Assembly: GCF_012277275.1 (NCBI RefSeq)
Contig: NZ_CP051155.1
Location: 248,001 to 312,000 of the forward strand
Length of the DNA stretch: 64,000 nt
Direction of reading: 5' to 3'
Source of the DNA: Gephyromycinifex aptenodytis
GTDB lineage: Bacteria > Actinomycetota > Actinomycetes > Actinomycetales > Dermatophilaceae
Positions within the stretch are counted from its first letter, which is position 1. Each line of letters opens with the position of its first letter. Positions 45,925 through 54,840 of the stretch are shown piece by piece. The position numbers were made by a program, and so were the translations under genes. The notes below the pieces were generated by a model. That model saw only the letters and a program-made list of their open reading frames with translations. It had not been told where the DNA came from and made no database searches.

Positions 45925-47646
45925 CTTCGGGGAGGGTCTCTCACCCCTGGTGCTTGCGTGTTCGGGACCGAGATGGAGGCGCTGGCCCGGCCAGGACCGT
46001 CGCAGCCAGCGGTCGTGGCTTGCTATCACGACTGCGCCCGGGTATTGGGGCAGGTGTTCCTCGAGCGCTGTTGCCAGGGTCAGTGAGAGGTGGTTGGTGG
46101 GTTCATCGAGGATGAGAAGGTCGGGTGGGCTGGCTAGCACCATGGCGAGCGCGAGCCGACGTTGTTGGCCGATGCTGAGTGTGCCGACGGGGCGCGTCAG
46201 GTCTCGTGGTGCCACGAGTCCGAAGCTGGTCAGTGGAATCTTCTCGGCGAGTTCAGCGCCGACCGTGGTGGTGTAGAGCCCTTCCACGGTCGGGTCGGGG
46301 TTGAGCGCCACTTCTTGGGTGAGGGCGTCGATGGTTGCGGTTCGGGCGATGGTGACGGTGCCGGTATCTGGTTGTAGTCGCCCGGTGATCAGTGCGATCA
46401 GGGTTGACTTGCCGGCGCCGTTGGGGCCGGTGATCAGCCACTTGTCCTGGCGTCCGATCGTGAGGGAGGTGGGGCGCAGCCGACCATCCACCCCAGCCTC
46501 CGACAGCGCTGCGATCACCTGGGGGACGGCGTGGCCATCGCGATGTCCCACGGTGAGACCGCAGAAATCGAGGGTGGCCGGAGGCTTGCGGATCTGGTCA
46601 GCGTTGAGTTCTTCGAGCCGCCGCGCGAAGTCGTTCACGCGGCGAGACACCACAGTGGCGTTACGGTCGGCGTAGAACTTCTTGGCCACTCGCGACTCGG
46701 ACCGGGGCGCGGCCCCCGGGTGCCCGACGGTATGGCTGTCGCGAACCCGGCGTTCGAGTTCTTTGAGTTGGGCCTGTTCGGTTTCGTATTGCTGCTGCCA
46801 GCGTTCCCGTTGGGCGGCTCTAGCCAGCAGGTATTCCGTGAAGGTGCCGGTGTGTCGGGTGATTCCGATACCGCTGATCGGTCCATCAGGGCTCACCGAG
46901 TTCACCAGCGAACTGGGCAGCGGCGCCGGATCGAGGTCGATGATCCCGGTGGCTGTGGCGTCCATGAAGGCGCGGTCGTGGCTGGCGAACAAGACCGGGC
47001 CGGGCCAGTCGCGCAGCGACCGGGTGAGGAAGTCGATGCCGTCGTCGTCGAGGTGGTTGGTGGGTTCGTCGAGCAGCAGTGTGTCGGGCTGGCTCAGCAG
47101 TAGCCAGGCGAGCTGGAGACGAGCGCGTTGTCCGCCCGACAGCTCGCCCGCGCGGCGCCCCCGGTCCAGATTCGGCAGGCCGACGCCGTCGAGAATGATG
47201 TCGGCGCGCCGGTCCAGGTTCCACACGTCGTGGCGGGTGGCTTCCTCCAGGGCATGGTCGTACCGATCGGCGGCCGAAGTAGTGCCCTGTTCGAGGGCGG
47301 CTGTTGCCTCCTCGAAATCGCGCAGAATGCCTCGGGGTGCAGCGAGGGCCTGCTCGATCACATCGACGACCGTGTCGCTCAGGGCGAAGGCAGGCTGCTG
47401 CCACAACAGGCCGACGCGGCCGGGGAGCGCCACCGAGCCGCTGTCGGCAGGCTCAACACCGGCGACGATTCTCAGCAGGGTGGACTTTCCGGTCCCGTTC
47501 TCGCCGATCAGCGCCAGCCGCTCGCCTTGGCTGACGGTCAGCGTGATGTCAGTAAGGACGCGGCGGTCGGGATAGGACTTGCTGATCCCGTCTAGGCGCA
47601 GGTGGGCGCCGCGGACCAAGGCAGTGCTGGATGTGGGTGTGGACAT
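45913..47646 (-). CDS. ABC-F family ATP-binding protein (antibiotic-resistance type)
   Basis: ABC-F proteins have two ATPase cassettes and no membrane domain; this type acts on the ribosome to displace antibiotics. In its 577 residues: first cassette Walker A GENGTGKST, signature LSGGQRARLQLAW, Walker B TLLLDEPTNHLDDDG; a charged linker (RERWQQQYETEQAQLKELER onward); second cassette Walker A GPNGAGKSTL, signature variant LSIGQQRRLALAM and LLILDEPTNHLS. The layout and LSxGQ variant resemble TlrC/OleB-like macrolide-resistance proteins. The last three codons come from a repeat derived from an rlmA-like gene, so the C-terminus is a recombination product. A leader peptide and hairpin precede it. 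A 127-bp piece recurs at 29611. Confidence 0.9.
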   Translation of the reverse strand: MSTPTSSTALVRGAHLRLDGISKSYPDRRVLTDITLTVSQGERLALIGENGTGKSTLLRIVAGVEPADSGSVALPGRVGLLWQQPAFALSDTVVDVIEQALAAPRGILRDFEEATAALEQGTTSAADRYDHALEEATRHDVWNLDRRADIILDGVGLPNLDRGRRAGELSGGQRARLQLAWLLLSQPDTLLLDEPTNHLDDDGIDFLTRSLRDWPGPVLFASHDRAFMDATATGIIDLDPAPLPSSLVNSVSPDGPISGIGITRHTGTFTEYLLARAAQRERWQQQYETEQAQLKELERRVRDSHTVGHPGAAPRSESRVAKKFYADRNATVVSRRVNDFARRLEELNADQIRKPPATLDFCGLTVGHRDGHAVPQVIAALSEAGVDGRLRPTSLTIGRQDKWLITGPNGAGKSTLIALITGRLQPDTGTVTIARTATIDALTQEVALNPDPTVEGLYTTTVGAELAEKIPLTSFGLVAPRDLTRPVGTLSIGQQRRLALAMVLASPPDLLILDEPTNHLSLTLATALEEHLPQYPGAVVIASHDRWLRRSWPGQRLHLGPEHASTRGERPSPKPSG

Positions 47647-47651
47647 ACGGG

Positions 47652-47689
47652 GAAACCTCGAGCGTTAGTTGGGACGGTCGACAGGTTTC
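47652..47689 (-). promoter_or_regulatory. Hairpin covering the ABC-F ribosome-binding site
   Basis: On the minus strand GAAACCTGTCGA (47689-47678), which begins in the leader stop codon, can pair with TCGAGGTTTC (47661-47652): six plus four bp around a 2-nt bulge, loop 16 nt. The second arm contains GAGG, the likely ribosome-binding site of the ABC-F gene, nine bases before its ATG. This is the arrangement expected for translational attenuation. Confidence 0.5.
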
Positions 47690-47717
47690 AGATCCACATG
47701 CGGAAGATTCTAGCCAT
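47688..47717 (-). CDS. Candidate leader peptide MARIFRMWI of the ABC-F gene
   Basis: A 9-codon reading frame (M-A-R-I-F-R-M-W-I, then TGA) starts 71 bp upstream of the ABC-F start. AGGGA lies just before its ATG, although the spacing is short. Short leaders of this kind control many ribosome-protection and methylation resistance genes by drug-dependent stalling. Its stop codon overlaps the base of a hairpin that covers the ABC-F ribosome-binding site. Too short to be certain by sequence alone. Confidence 0.4.
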   Translation of the reverse strand: MARIFRMWI

Positions 47718-48012
47718 ATCCCTGCGTCGGCATCCGCTGAGCAGTGGACGCAACCTTCGACCCATCACACGGATGGTGTGAGACAAGGGCTGTCCTCGGG
47801 TGATGGCGAGAAACGCTGAGCGGGAGCAGCTGGGGCCTCGCGTCGTCGTGGCGACCACCGGCCTGATGCTCTCAATGCGTTGAAGCTGCGCGACCTCGTA
47901 ATCGTGTTGTCGCCCCGGGTGCGAGCTATGCGAGTGAAACGGGTCGTGGCGTCCTGGCTTCGGAAGAAGTACCGGCGGAGGGCGACGTCCCTCGTGTACG
48001 TGGGCGGGTCGG
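47718..48012. other. Upstream region of the ABC-F leader
   Basis: It holds the presumed ABC-F promoter (minus strand) and the 3' flank of the membrane-protein gene. A small TCACAC/GTGTGA inverted repeat lies near 47765-47781. No supported gene. Confidence 0.4.
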
Positions 48013-48702
48013 CTACCCGATCGGATAAAACTGGGACAACACGAGCATCGCGACCGCCCAGATAGCCAAGATGATGTTGAATACTGCGCCGTCCAGGAGA
48101 GGTTTACCCGGATAGGGAAGCTTCAACAAAGCGACGGTCGGGAACATCAAAACCAGCGGCGTGAAGAGTATTGCCCACCAGGGGAATGCCGTCCAGCCCA
48201 AGACCAGGGGGATGCAGAACAGCAGGCTCCCCGCGTAGGTCAGGCCCACCGCCGGAAGCCATGCGTACTTCAAGAAAGTGAACATCTGCCTGGCGGTTCG
48301 GATATTCGAATCATCCTTCTCGCCCGCCGCGAAATCGCGGTGCGCCAGTTGAGAGGTGAGCGCTAGCGGATAGAAGGCTGCGTGCGCCAGCGGGGACAGC
48401 GAGATGCCCACCGCCATGAGCACGACGCCGACCACGCCCAGGGTGGAGTCGCGCACCAGCATGTAGTGCGCGTAGACACCGAACAGCATGAACGGGACGC
48501 TGTAGTCGGCGATCAGTGCGCCGACGCGCAGCCTCCGCTCGTCCGCCCCCACGTAAAACGCATAGGCGTCGTCACCCATCCGCTCGATGAACTGGCGATA
48601 TTTTGTCTTATCGGGCTTCGGGAGACCGACGATGAGCGCGTCGCCGATAATCCAGCAGATCGCGCTAATCAGCAGCGAGATAATCGACAGGGTGACCCAC
48701 AT
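48013..48702 (-). CDS. Hypothetical integral membrane protein, 229 aa
   Basis: GGGGAG precedes the ATG at 48702. The protein has about six hydrophobic segments: residues 3-25 (LSIISLLISAICWIIGDALI), about 65-80, 88-105, 142-160, 165-185 and 200-222. The short loop after the first segment is charged (PKPDKTKYRQFIERMGDDAY), and there is a soluble stretch SQLAHRDFAAGEKDDSNIRT between the central pairs. No transporter signature is recognised. It resembles DUF-type membrane proteins of about 230 residues in other bacteria. An iron-box-like sequence lies 37 bp upstream of the start, hinting at iron-dependent expression. The gene is flanked by sequences linked to rearrangement. Confidence 0.75.
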   Translation of the reverse strand: MWVTLSIISLLISAICWIIGDALIVGLPKPDKTKYRQFIERMGDDAYAFYVGADERRLRVGALIADYSVPFMLFGVYAHYMLVRDSTLGVVGVVLMAVGISLSPLAHAAFYPLALTSQLAHRDFAAGEKDDSNIRTARQMFTFLKYAWLPAVGLTYAGSLLFCIPLVLGWTAFPWWAILFTPLVLMFPTVALLKLPYPGKPLLDGAVFNIILAIWAVAMLVLSQFYPIG

Positions 48703-48738
48703 GTGTTCTCCCCAGCATCGCGGTTAGCCTGACGCCAC

Positions 48739-48757
48739 TTAGGCTCACCTTACCTCG
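48739..48757. promoter_or_regulatory. DtxR/IdeR-like iron box upstream of the membrane protein gene
   Basis: TTAGGCTCACCTTACCTCG matches about 14 of 19 positions of the actinobacterial iron box (TTAGGTTAGCCTAACCTAA), including the outer AGG and CCT triplets. A related GGTTAGCCTGA lies at 48722-48732. It is 37 bp before the start of the minus-strand gene at 48702. The rest of 48703-49005 shows no gene. Confidence 0.45.
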
Positions 48758-49005
48758 AACGCGAAGGGTGGACCCGTGAGTACATCATTCAGTTGACCAA
48801 GTGATGCACTCGAACAAAAGGTGACTATCTCGGAGCGGGGTGTTGTGCTCGGCGCCGTCGAGCGTGGATGGGCCGATGCGCCTGCGCCAGGTGGCTCAAT
48901 TGCGGGGCAAGTTTCGACAAGCGGGCAGCCAGGTCCATCCCGCAAGGGCCTCTGTTCCCGGCAGAGTCGTTTGTTCGTCCTGTGCTGTAGACCCGGTGAT
49001 GTGAG

Positions 49006-49878
49006 CTAGCCGGGACTGTCGCTTTCGGCTTCGCGCCTGGTGAACGCCTGGACTGTGATGGCGAGGGTGATCGGCAGCGGGTCGGGGAGCGGCGCGAGGG
49101 CTTGGCTCACCGCGTCGGCGTCGGTGTGAAAGGCGCTGGGTCCCATCATCACGAGGTCGCGAGCCTGAGCGTGGGACAGCGACAGCACCTGGCAGACGCG
49201 CTTTTCATCGGCCGCGCAGAAACCGTCGGCGAGGGATTGGCGCAGACGTTGCTGTTTGTCCCGCTCCACCGAGACCCCGCCCACTGCCGTCATCAACTCA
49301 GCCAGATGGTTGGCCAGCGGGGTGACCAGGAGCAGCACGCCGCCCGGGCGCAGCACCCGGTGGATCTCCGGGATGTTGCGGGGGGCGAATACGCACAGGA
49401 CGACGTCGAACCCGTGATCGGCCAGCGGCAGGGGCGCCCACACGTCGGCCACGACCGAGGCCAGCCTGGGATGGGCCTTCGCTGCGCGGCGGGCCGCGTA
49501 CTTCGACAGATCGATCCCCACACCGAGCGCCTGCGGGGCTGCCTCGAGTGCTCCGGCGGTGTAGTAGCCGGTACCCGCGCCCAGATCCAGGATCGACTCG
49601 ACGTGCTCGGCAGGGAGCGTGCGCTCCAGGGCGGCCAGCAACGCCTGCCTGATCGGTGCGTACACCTGCGCGGACTGGATGTTCTCCCGGGCCGCAACCA
49701 TCGCTGCGGTGTCGCTGCGGTAGGCCCTGCCGCCGCGCAGCAAGCTGACATAGCCCTGACGTGCGATGTCGAACCGGTGGCCGGCAGTGCACACCAGGCT
49801 GCCGTCCTCGGCGTCCAACGGTTCGCCGTCGTGCGGGCATGCCAATAGCGGCAAAGCGCGAGAAAGTGCCGACGTCAC
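49006..49878 (-). CDS. rlmA: RlmA-type 23S rRNA (guanine-N1)-methyltransferase
   Basis: An S-adenosylmethionine-dependent RNA methyltransferase of 290 residues. The N-terminus has a zinc-binding domain (LACPHDGEPLDAEDGSLVCT, then AGHRFDIARQGYVSLL), as in RlmA and TlrB. The Rossmann fold shows ILDLGAGTGYYTAGAL (motif I), GVGIDLSKYAARRAAK (motif II), DVVLCVFAPRNIPEIHRVLR and PGGVLLLVTPLANHLAEL. Family members methylate G745 or G748 in hairpin 35; the G748 type gives tylosin resistance, but the site cannot be decided here. It lies near the ABC-F gene with one membrane-protein gene between, all on the minus strand. Confidence 0.85.
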   Translation of the reverse strand: MTSALSRALPLLACPHDGEPLDAEDGSLVCTAGHRFDIARQGYVSLLRGGRAYRSDTAAMVAARENIQSAQVYAPIRQALLAALERTLPAEHVESILDLGAGTGYYTAGALEAAPQALGVGIDLSKYAARRAAKAHPRLASVVADVWAPLPLADHGFDVVLCVFAPRNIPEIHRVLRPGGVLLLVTPLANHLAELMTAVGGVSVERDKQQRLRQSLADGFCAADEKRVCQVLSLSHAQARDLVMMGPSAFHTDADAVSQALAPLPDPLPITLAITVQAFTRREAESDSPG

Positions 49879-49996
49879 AACTGGCAGGCTAGGCCCGTCG
49901 GTGAACCGGCACCTATTCGCGCCCTCTCACCAGTGCGGATCGCTAGAGCGTGGACGGGGACTGCCGCCCAGGCGAAGGCGGTGGCACAGTGTGCGC

Positions 49997-50359
49997 ATGA
50001 CTTTGCTCGAACAGGATGTTGCCGGCCGCGTGCTCACCCTGGCGATCTACCCGGAGAAGCAGGCGCCCGGGCGATTGCTGACCGAGGCCCGGATCGAGAC
50101 CGAAGGCCTGCAGGGCGACCGTCGTAAGAAGCGCCCTGTGCACCTGGTGGGCCGCGAAGAGGACCCCGAGAGCACCCGGGCCAACATCTTTCTCGACATG
50201 CCGGACGCGGAACTGCAGCGCGCCGTTGGTCGACGGGTCCGGCTCGGGACCGCCATGTTGGAAATCACCGAGGTCCCTTCGGCCTGCCCCGGCGTGTACG
50301 CCAGCGTTGTCCGAGTGGGCGTAGTCAACACCGGTGACGCGCTGGAGCCCGGAGCCTGA
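49997..50359 (+). CDS. MOSC domain-containing protein
   Basis: A small 120-residue protein from ATG 49997 ([20 protein letters not shown]). It carries the core of the MOSC (molybdenum cofactor sulfurase C-terminal) beta-barrel: [15 protein letters not shown] after the first strands, then [20 protein letters not shown], with the conserved cysteine of the SxCPGV motif ([11 protein letters not shown]). MOSC proteins transfer sulfur or handle the Mo cofactor, often in hydroxylamine- or antibiotic-like detoxification. Partner unknown. It is about 100 bp upstream of thrS on the same strand, and its promoter lies next to the rlmA start region. Confidence 0.85.
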   Translation: MTLLEQDVAGRVLTLAIYPEKQAPGRLLTEARIETEGLQGDRRKKRPVHLVGREEDPESTRANIFLDMPDAELQRAVGRRVRLGTAMLEITEVPSACPGVYASVVRVGVVNTGDALEPGA

Positions 50360-50457
50360 ACCAGCCACCCGAGCAGGGCAGATACCATCAAACAGGCCTA
50401 CAACTGTGGGCCGTTGCCGTTCGTGCCATTGTCGATGCACATTCCAAGGAGTCAGCT

Positions 50458-52533
50458 GTGTCAGCCCAGATCACCGTGTCCATCGCCGGGAGCGAGCGAT
50501 CGGTGCCAGCGGGCACGACCGCCGCAGACCTCTTCGAGGGACAGAAGAACATCGTCGTCGCCCGCGTCGGGGGCGAACTCAAAGACCTCACTTACGTGCT
50601 GAATGAGGGTGATGACGTCGAGGGCGTCGACATCGCCTCCCCGGACGGCCTGGACGTGTTGCGGCACTCCTGCACCCACGTGATGGCCCAAGCCGTGCAG
50701 CAGCTTCGTCCCGAGGCCAAACTGGGAATCGGCCCCTACATCACCGACGGTTTCTACTACGACTTCGACGTCGACGAGCCGTTCACCCCAGAGGACCTGA
50801 AGGCCCTGGAGAAGGCGATGCAGAAGATCGTCAACGAGGGGCAGAGCTTCCAGCGACGAGTCGTCTCCGCCGAAGAAGCGCTGGCCGAGCTCAAGGATGA
50901 GCCGTACAAGTGTGAACTCATCGGTTTGGCCCACGGCCCCGGCAGCGGCGGCGCCGAAAGTGCCGAGTCCTCCCAGGCGCTGGAGGAGAACGCCGAAGGT
51001 GCCAGCGTCGAGGTCGGCGGCGGCGAGATCACCATCTACGACAATGTGCGCCGCGACGGCACCCGCGCCTGGGGCGACCTGTGTCGTGGACCGCACATCC
51101 CCACCACCAAACTCATCTCCAACGCGTTCAAACTGATGCGCAGCTCGGCCGCCTACTGGCGCGGTGACCAGTCCAACGCACAACTACAGCGCCTCTACGG
51201 CACCGCCTGGGCGAGCAAAGACGACCTCAAGGCCTACCTGACCCGCCTGGAAGAAGCCGAGAAACGCGACCACCGCAAGCTCGGTACCGAGCTCGACCTG
51301 TACTCCTTCCCTGATGAGATCGGCTCGGGGCTGCCGGTCTTCCACGCCAAGGGCGGCGTCATCAAGCGGGTGATGGAGGACTACGTCCGAGACCGCCACA
51401 TCGAAGAGGGCTTCCTGTACGTCGGTACCCCGCACATCGCCAAGGAGGGGCTGTTCCACACCTCCGGGCACCTGCCGTACTACGCCGACACGATGTTCCC
51501 GCCGATGCACGTCGACGAAGAACGCAATGCCGACGGCGAGATCACCAAGGCTGGACAGGACTACTACCTCAAGGCCATGAACTGCCCGATGCACAACCTC
51601 ATCTACCGCAGTCGCGGCCGCAGCTACCGCGACCTGCCGATGCGGTTGTTCGAGTTCGGCTCGGTGTACCGCTACGAGAAGTCCGGTGTGATCCACGGGC
51701 TCACCCGGGTGCGCGGCTTCGCCCAGGACGACTCGCACAGCTACGTCACCAAGGAGCAGTCGGGGCAGGAGATCCGCCACCTGCTGGACTTCGTGCTCGG
51801 TCTGTTGCGCGACTTCGGGCTCGACGACTTCTATCTGGAACTGTCGACGCGCGCCACCAGCGGGCCGAAGGCGAGCAAGTTCATCGGCTCCGATGAGGAC
51901 TGGGAAGAAGCGACCCGCATCCTGGAAGAGGCCTGCACCTCCACCGGACTGGAACTCGTACCCGACCCGGGCGGCGCCGCTTACTACGGTCCCAAGGTCA
52001 GCGTGCAAGCGCGGGACGCCATTGGTCGCACCTGGCAGATGAGCACCATCCAGTACGACTTCAACCAGCCCGAGCGATTCGAACTGGAATACCAGGCCTC
52101 CGACGGGTCTCGTCAGCGCCCGGTGATGATCCACTCGGCCAAGTTCGGCTCCATCGAGCGGTTCATGGGTGTGCTCGTCGAGCACTACGCCGGCGCGTTC
52201 CCGGTCTGGCTCGCGCCGGTTCAGGTGACTGCCATCCCGGTGGCCGAAGAGTACGAGGAGTATCTGGACGGGGTCGCCGCCCAGCTTCGTAGCGTCGGGG
52301 TCCGCGTCGAGGTCGACCGCAGCGACGACCGCTTCCCGAAGAAGATCCGCAACGCCAGCAAGAGCAAGGTGCCCTACGTCCTCATCGCCGGTGAGGAAGA
52401 CCGGGCTGCAGGCGCGGTGTCGTTCCGGTACCGCGACGGTTCCCAGCTCAACGGGGTCCCGGTCGCAGACGCGATCGCTCAGATCACAGCGGCGATCGAG
52501 GCTAAGGCGCAAGTGACCAGCGCCCCCGCCTGA
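50458..52533 (+). CDS. thrS: Threonyl-tRNA synthetase
   Basis: Charges tRNA-Thr. GTG at 50458 (preceded by AAGGAG) gives 691 residues. N-terminal TGS domain, then the editing domain with [14 protein letters not shown] (HxxxH zinc-type site) and [16 protein letters not shown], then the class II catalytic core: motif 2 in [20 protein letters not shown], zinc ligand Cys in [15 protein letters not shown], motif 3 in [20 protein letters not shown], and the anticodon-binding domain ([20 protein letters not shown]). An insertion of about 25 residues rich in Gly/Ser/Ala/Glu ([20 protein letters not shown]) lies in the editing part. A hairpin follows the gene. Confidence 0.97.
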   Translation: MSAQITVSIAGSERSVPAGTTAADLFEGQKNIVVARVGGELKDLTYVLNEGDDVEGVDIASPDGLDVLRHSCTHVMAQAVQQLRPEAKLGIGPYITDGFYYDFDVDEPFTPEDLKALEKAMQKIVNEGQSFQRRVVSAEEALAELKDEPYKCELIGLAHGPGSGGAESAESSQALEENAEGASVEVGGGEITIYDNVRRDGTRAWGDLCRGPHIPTTKLISNAFKLMRSSAAYWRGDQSNAQLQRLYGTAWASKDDLKAYLTRLEEAEKRDHRKLGTELDLYSFPDEIGSGLPVFHAKGGVIKRVMEDYVRDRHIEEGFLYVGTPHIAKEGLFHTSGHLPYYADTMFPPMHVDEERNADGEITKAGQDYYLKAMNCPMHNLIYRSRGRSYRDLPMRLFEFGSVYRYEKSGVIHGLTRVRGFAQDDSHSYVTKEQSGQEIRHLLDFVLGLLRDFGLDDFYLELSTRATSGPKASKFIGSDEDWEEATRILEEACTSTGLELVPDPGGAAYYGPKVSVQARDAIGRTWQMSTIQYDFNQPERFELEYQASDGSRQRPVMIHSAKFGSIERFMGVLVEHYAGAFPVWLAPVQVTAIPVAEEYEEYLDGVAAQLRSVGVRVEVDRSDDRFPKKIRNASKSKVPYVLIAGEEDRAAGAVSFRYRDGSQLNGVPVADAIAQITAAIEAKAQVTSAPA

Positions 52534-52547
52534 ACGTGAGACTCCGA

Positions 52548-52582
52548 GGCGCCGCCGTAGGCTCAGCACCCGCGGCGGCGCC
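52548..52582 (+). terminator. Hairpin after thrS
   Basis: A perfect 10-bp GC-rich stem (52548-52557 with 52573-52582) 14 bp after the thrS stop. No strong T tract. Confidence 0.6.
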
Positions 52583-52636
52583 GCTGTTCATGTCGTTCAC
52601 GCTGGTCAACGAGCCGATGAATGGCACACTGCCAAC

Positions 52637-53152
52637 ATGAAAGGGTTGAGAGCTCAGCTCACCCGCGTCGCCCGGGCCGAGGCCGACGACGCCTTTGCGC
52701 TTGCCGCCCTGGAGTTGGCGCTCAATCGAGAACAGGGCAGGCCGCCCGAAGAGGGCTTCCTGGACCGCTATACCGATGCCTGGCTGCGCGATCGCGACCG
52801 CTATCCCAGCTGGATCGCCAGCTCACTGGACGGAAACCCGCTGGGGGCGCTGACCATCACCCTCGGCCAATCGTTGCCACGCCCGGGCCGTATCCCGCGT
52901 CCGTGGGGGCACATGACTAACTTCTATGTGCGCCCCGAAGCGCGGCGGATGGGCTTGGGTACGCGGTTGCTTGATGAAGCTGTGGAATGGGCTGATTCGC
53001 GATCCCTGCTGTGGATCACACTGCTGCCCAGCCAGAGCGCGCAGTCCCTACTGCAACGAGTCGGGTTCGCTCCCTGCGGGGAGGACCTGCTTCGCAGAAC
53101 GGCACCGGCAGGGAAGCGCTCAGCCGGACAACCCCAAATCCCGCCGCAGTAG
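52637..53152 (+). CDS. GNAT family N-acetyltransferase
   Basis: 171 residues with the acetyl-CoA-binding motif A NFYVRPEARRMGLGTRLLDE (R-R-x-G-x-G loop near residues 106-112), preceded by beta-strand GALTITLGQS. The C-terminal motif SQSAQSLLQRVGFAPCGEDL completes the fold. Substrate unknown. The start MKGLRAQLTRVARAE at 52637 gives the usual length. The last 33 bp overlap the end of the ligase gene on the opposite strand. Confidence 0.88.
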   Translation: MKGLRAQLTRVARAEADDAFALAALELALNREQGRPPEEGFLDRYTDAWLRDRDRYPSWIASSLDGNPLGALTITLGQSLPRPGRIPRPWGHMTNFYVRPEARRMGLGTRLLDEAVEWADSRSLLWITLLPSQSAQSLLQRVGFAPCGEDLLRRTAPAGKRSAGQPQIPPQ

Positions 53153-54715
53153 CTTGCCGTTCCTAGTGCGGGGCAGGGACCCCAGAAAGACGATCTGACG
53201 GGGTCGTTTGTAGCGCGCCAAGCGCTCTTCGGCAGCCTCGCCCAACGCCGCCCGCAGGTGTTCCTGGTCTGCGCCGTCCTCGGGGACGACGAATGCTGCG
53301 ATGACACTGACGTCGGCGCGCACCACGATCTGGGTCACCGCCACCTCCCGCACCCCGGGCACCGCCGCCAGTACCTCTTCGACTTCGGCAGGGCTGACCC
53401 GGTAGCCACCGGCGGTCATCAGGTCATCGTGACGGCCCAGATAGCGCAGGTAGCCGTCCTCGTCGAAGCTGACGAGGTCGCCGCTGACGAACCACTCGTC
53501 TCGGGTCGTCGCCGCTTCTTCGGCCGGTCGCCGCCAGTAGCCGAGCATGAGCCCGGGGTCGCTGCGGTGGATCGACAACAACCCGGCCTGTCCGGTCGGC
53601 ACCGGTTGGGTCCCGCCCTGCAGCGGCAATGCCGCGATCCGCCGACCTTGCTGAGGCCGCCCCGGGGAACCGTCCTTGACCGGCACGCTCGGTGAGCTGG
53701 AGACGAAGGTCGAACATTCACTCATCCCGAGCGCTTCGAACAACGGCTTGCCGCTCGCTTTCTCCCAACGGGTGCGCAGCGCCGAAGGCAGCGCCTCGCC
53801 GGCGACCAGGCCGTGGCGCAGGCTCGCGAACTGTGGCAGCGGCGCCGCCGCGGCGGAGTCGGCGGCATCCGGTCCGGTTTCGAAATCGTCCAGGATCTGC
53901 CGGAACAGCCCGGGTACCGCAGCGAACAGCGTCGGGCGGTACTCCTGGATCAGTCGCGGCCAGACGCTGCGCGCCGGGGGACCGGCGTAGACGATGGCGC
54001 TGGCACCCACCGCCCACGGGTCGCACAGACCCACGCCCAAGGTGTAAGTCCAGTTGAAGGCGCCCGCGTGCAACATCACGTCCGCATCGCTGATCCCGTA
54101 CCAACCGTCGTACATCGGGCGGCGTCCCCAGACCGAGCGGTGCGCATGCAGCACGCCTTTGGGTTTGCTGGTGGTTCCCGAGGTGTAGACGAGAAAGGCC
54201 GGATCCTGCGCGGCGGTGTCCGCGTAGTCCACCGGCTCCTCCTGGGCCAGCCACCTGGCCACATCGCGGGCTCGGATGATTAACACCCTTGGGTCGGCCT
54301 CCACCGGAAGGTCCTCAGCCAACGCGAGCGCCGCCGCGCCGCAATCCTGCAGCAGGAACTGCGCCTCGCCCGGGGTCAGTTGCGGCGAGGACGGCACTGA
54401 GACCAGCCCGGCCGCCATCGCCCCGAAGTGCAGCAAGGCGTACTCGCTGGTGTTGCCTAGACGGATCATTACTCGGTCGCCGCGAGCCAGCCCCAAACTC
54501 AGCAGGCCCGCGGCGACGCAGCGTACCGCTCGGTCTAAATCGGCGAAGGACCAACGCTGCGCCTGCTGGGGGCTCGCCTCGGCATCGGTGACGACGATGA
54601 GCCCGTCCCGGGCGCGGACCTGCTCGTCGTGGCCGCCCAAACAGTAGCCAGCAAGGTTCAGCCGCGCGGGGGCAGACGAGAGGGGAAGTTCTTCGGCCAT
54701 GGGAGAAGTCAACAC
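53120..54715 (-). CDS. AMP-dependent acyl-CoA synthetase/ligase
   Basis: An adenylate-forming enzyme of the ANL superfamily, 531 residues from GTG 54715 (GGAGCG eight bases upstream; ATG at 54700 also possible). Motifs: phosphate loop FLVYTSGTTSKPKGVLHAHR, EALGMSECSTFVSSS (A5-like), the ATP-binding SGDLVSFDEDGYLRYLGRHD and DLMTAGGYRVSPAEVEEVLA, and the catalytic lysine in RTRNGKLLRRDL near the end. The closest general type is benzoate/2-aminobenzoate-CoA ligase-like or short-chain acyl-CoA synthetases, but specificity cannot be read. It overlaps the GNAT gene tail to tail and is divergent from the HIT gene. Confidence 0.9.
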   Translation of the reverse strand: MLTSPMAEELPLSSAPARLNLAGYCLGGHDEQVRARDGLIVVTDAEASPQQAQRWSFADLDRAVRCVAAGLLSLGLARGDRVMIRLGNTSEYALLHFGAMAAGLVSVPSSPQLTPGEAQFLLQDCGAAALALAEDLPVEADPRVLIIRARDVARWLAQEEPVDYADTAAQDPAFLVYTSGTTSKPKGVLHAHRSVWGRRPMYDGWYGISDADVMLHAGAFNWTYTLGVGLCDPWAVGASAIVYAGPPARSVWPRLIQEYRPTLFAAVPGLFRQILDDFETGPDAADSAAAAPLPQFASLRHGLVAGEALPSALRTRWEKASGKPLFEALGMSECSTFVSSSPSVPVKDGSPGRPQQGRRIAALPLQGGTQPVPTGQAGLLSIHRSDPGLMLGYWRRPAEEAATTRDEWFVSGDLVSFDEDGYLRYLGRHDDLMTAGGYRVSPAEVEEVLAAVPGVREVAVTQIVVRADVSVIAAFVVPEDGADQEHLRAALGEAAEERLARYKRPRQIVFLGSLPRTRNGKLLRRDLGLSG

Positions 54716-54840
54716 CGATCCGCTCCGGTCGACCTCTACGAGGTGAGGCGATGCCGCTCACGCCCGCCGGAGTGGCAGTGTGGGGCTGCCGTCGCGGCCG
54801 AGAGAGGTCCGCATCCGCAAGCAGGGCCTACGATCAAGGC

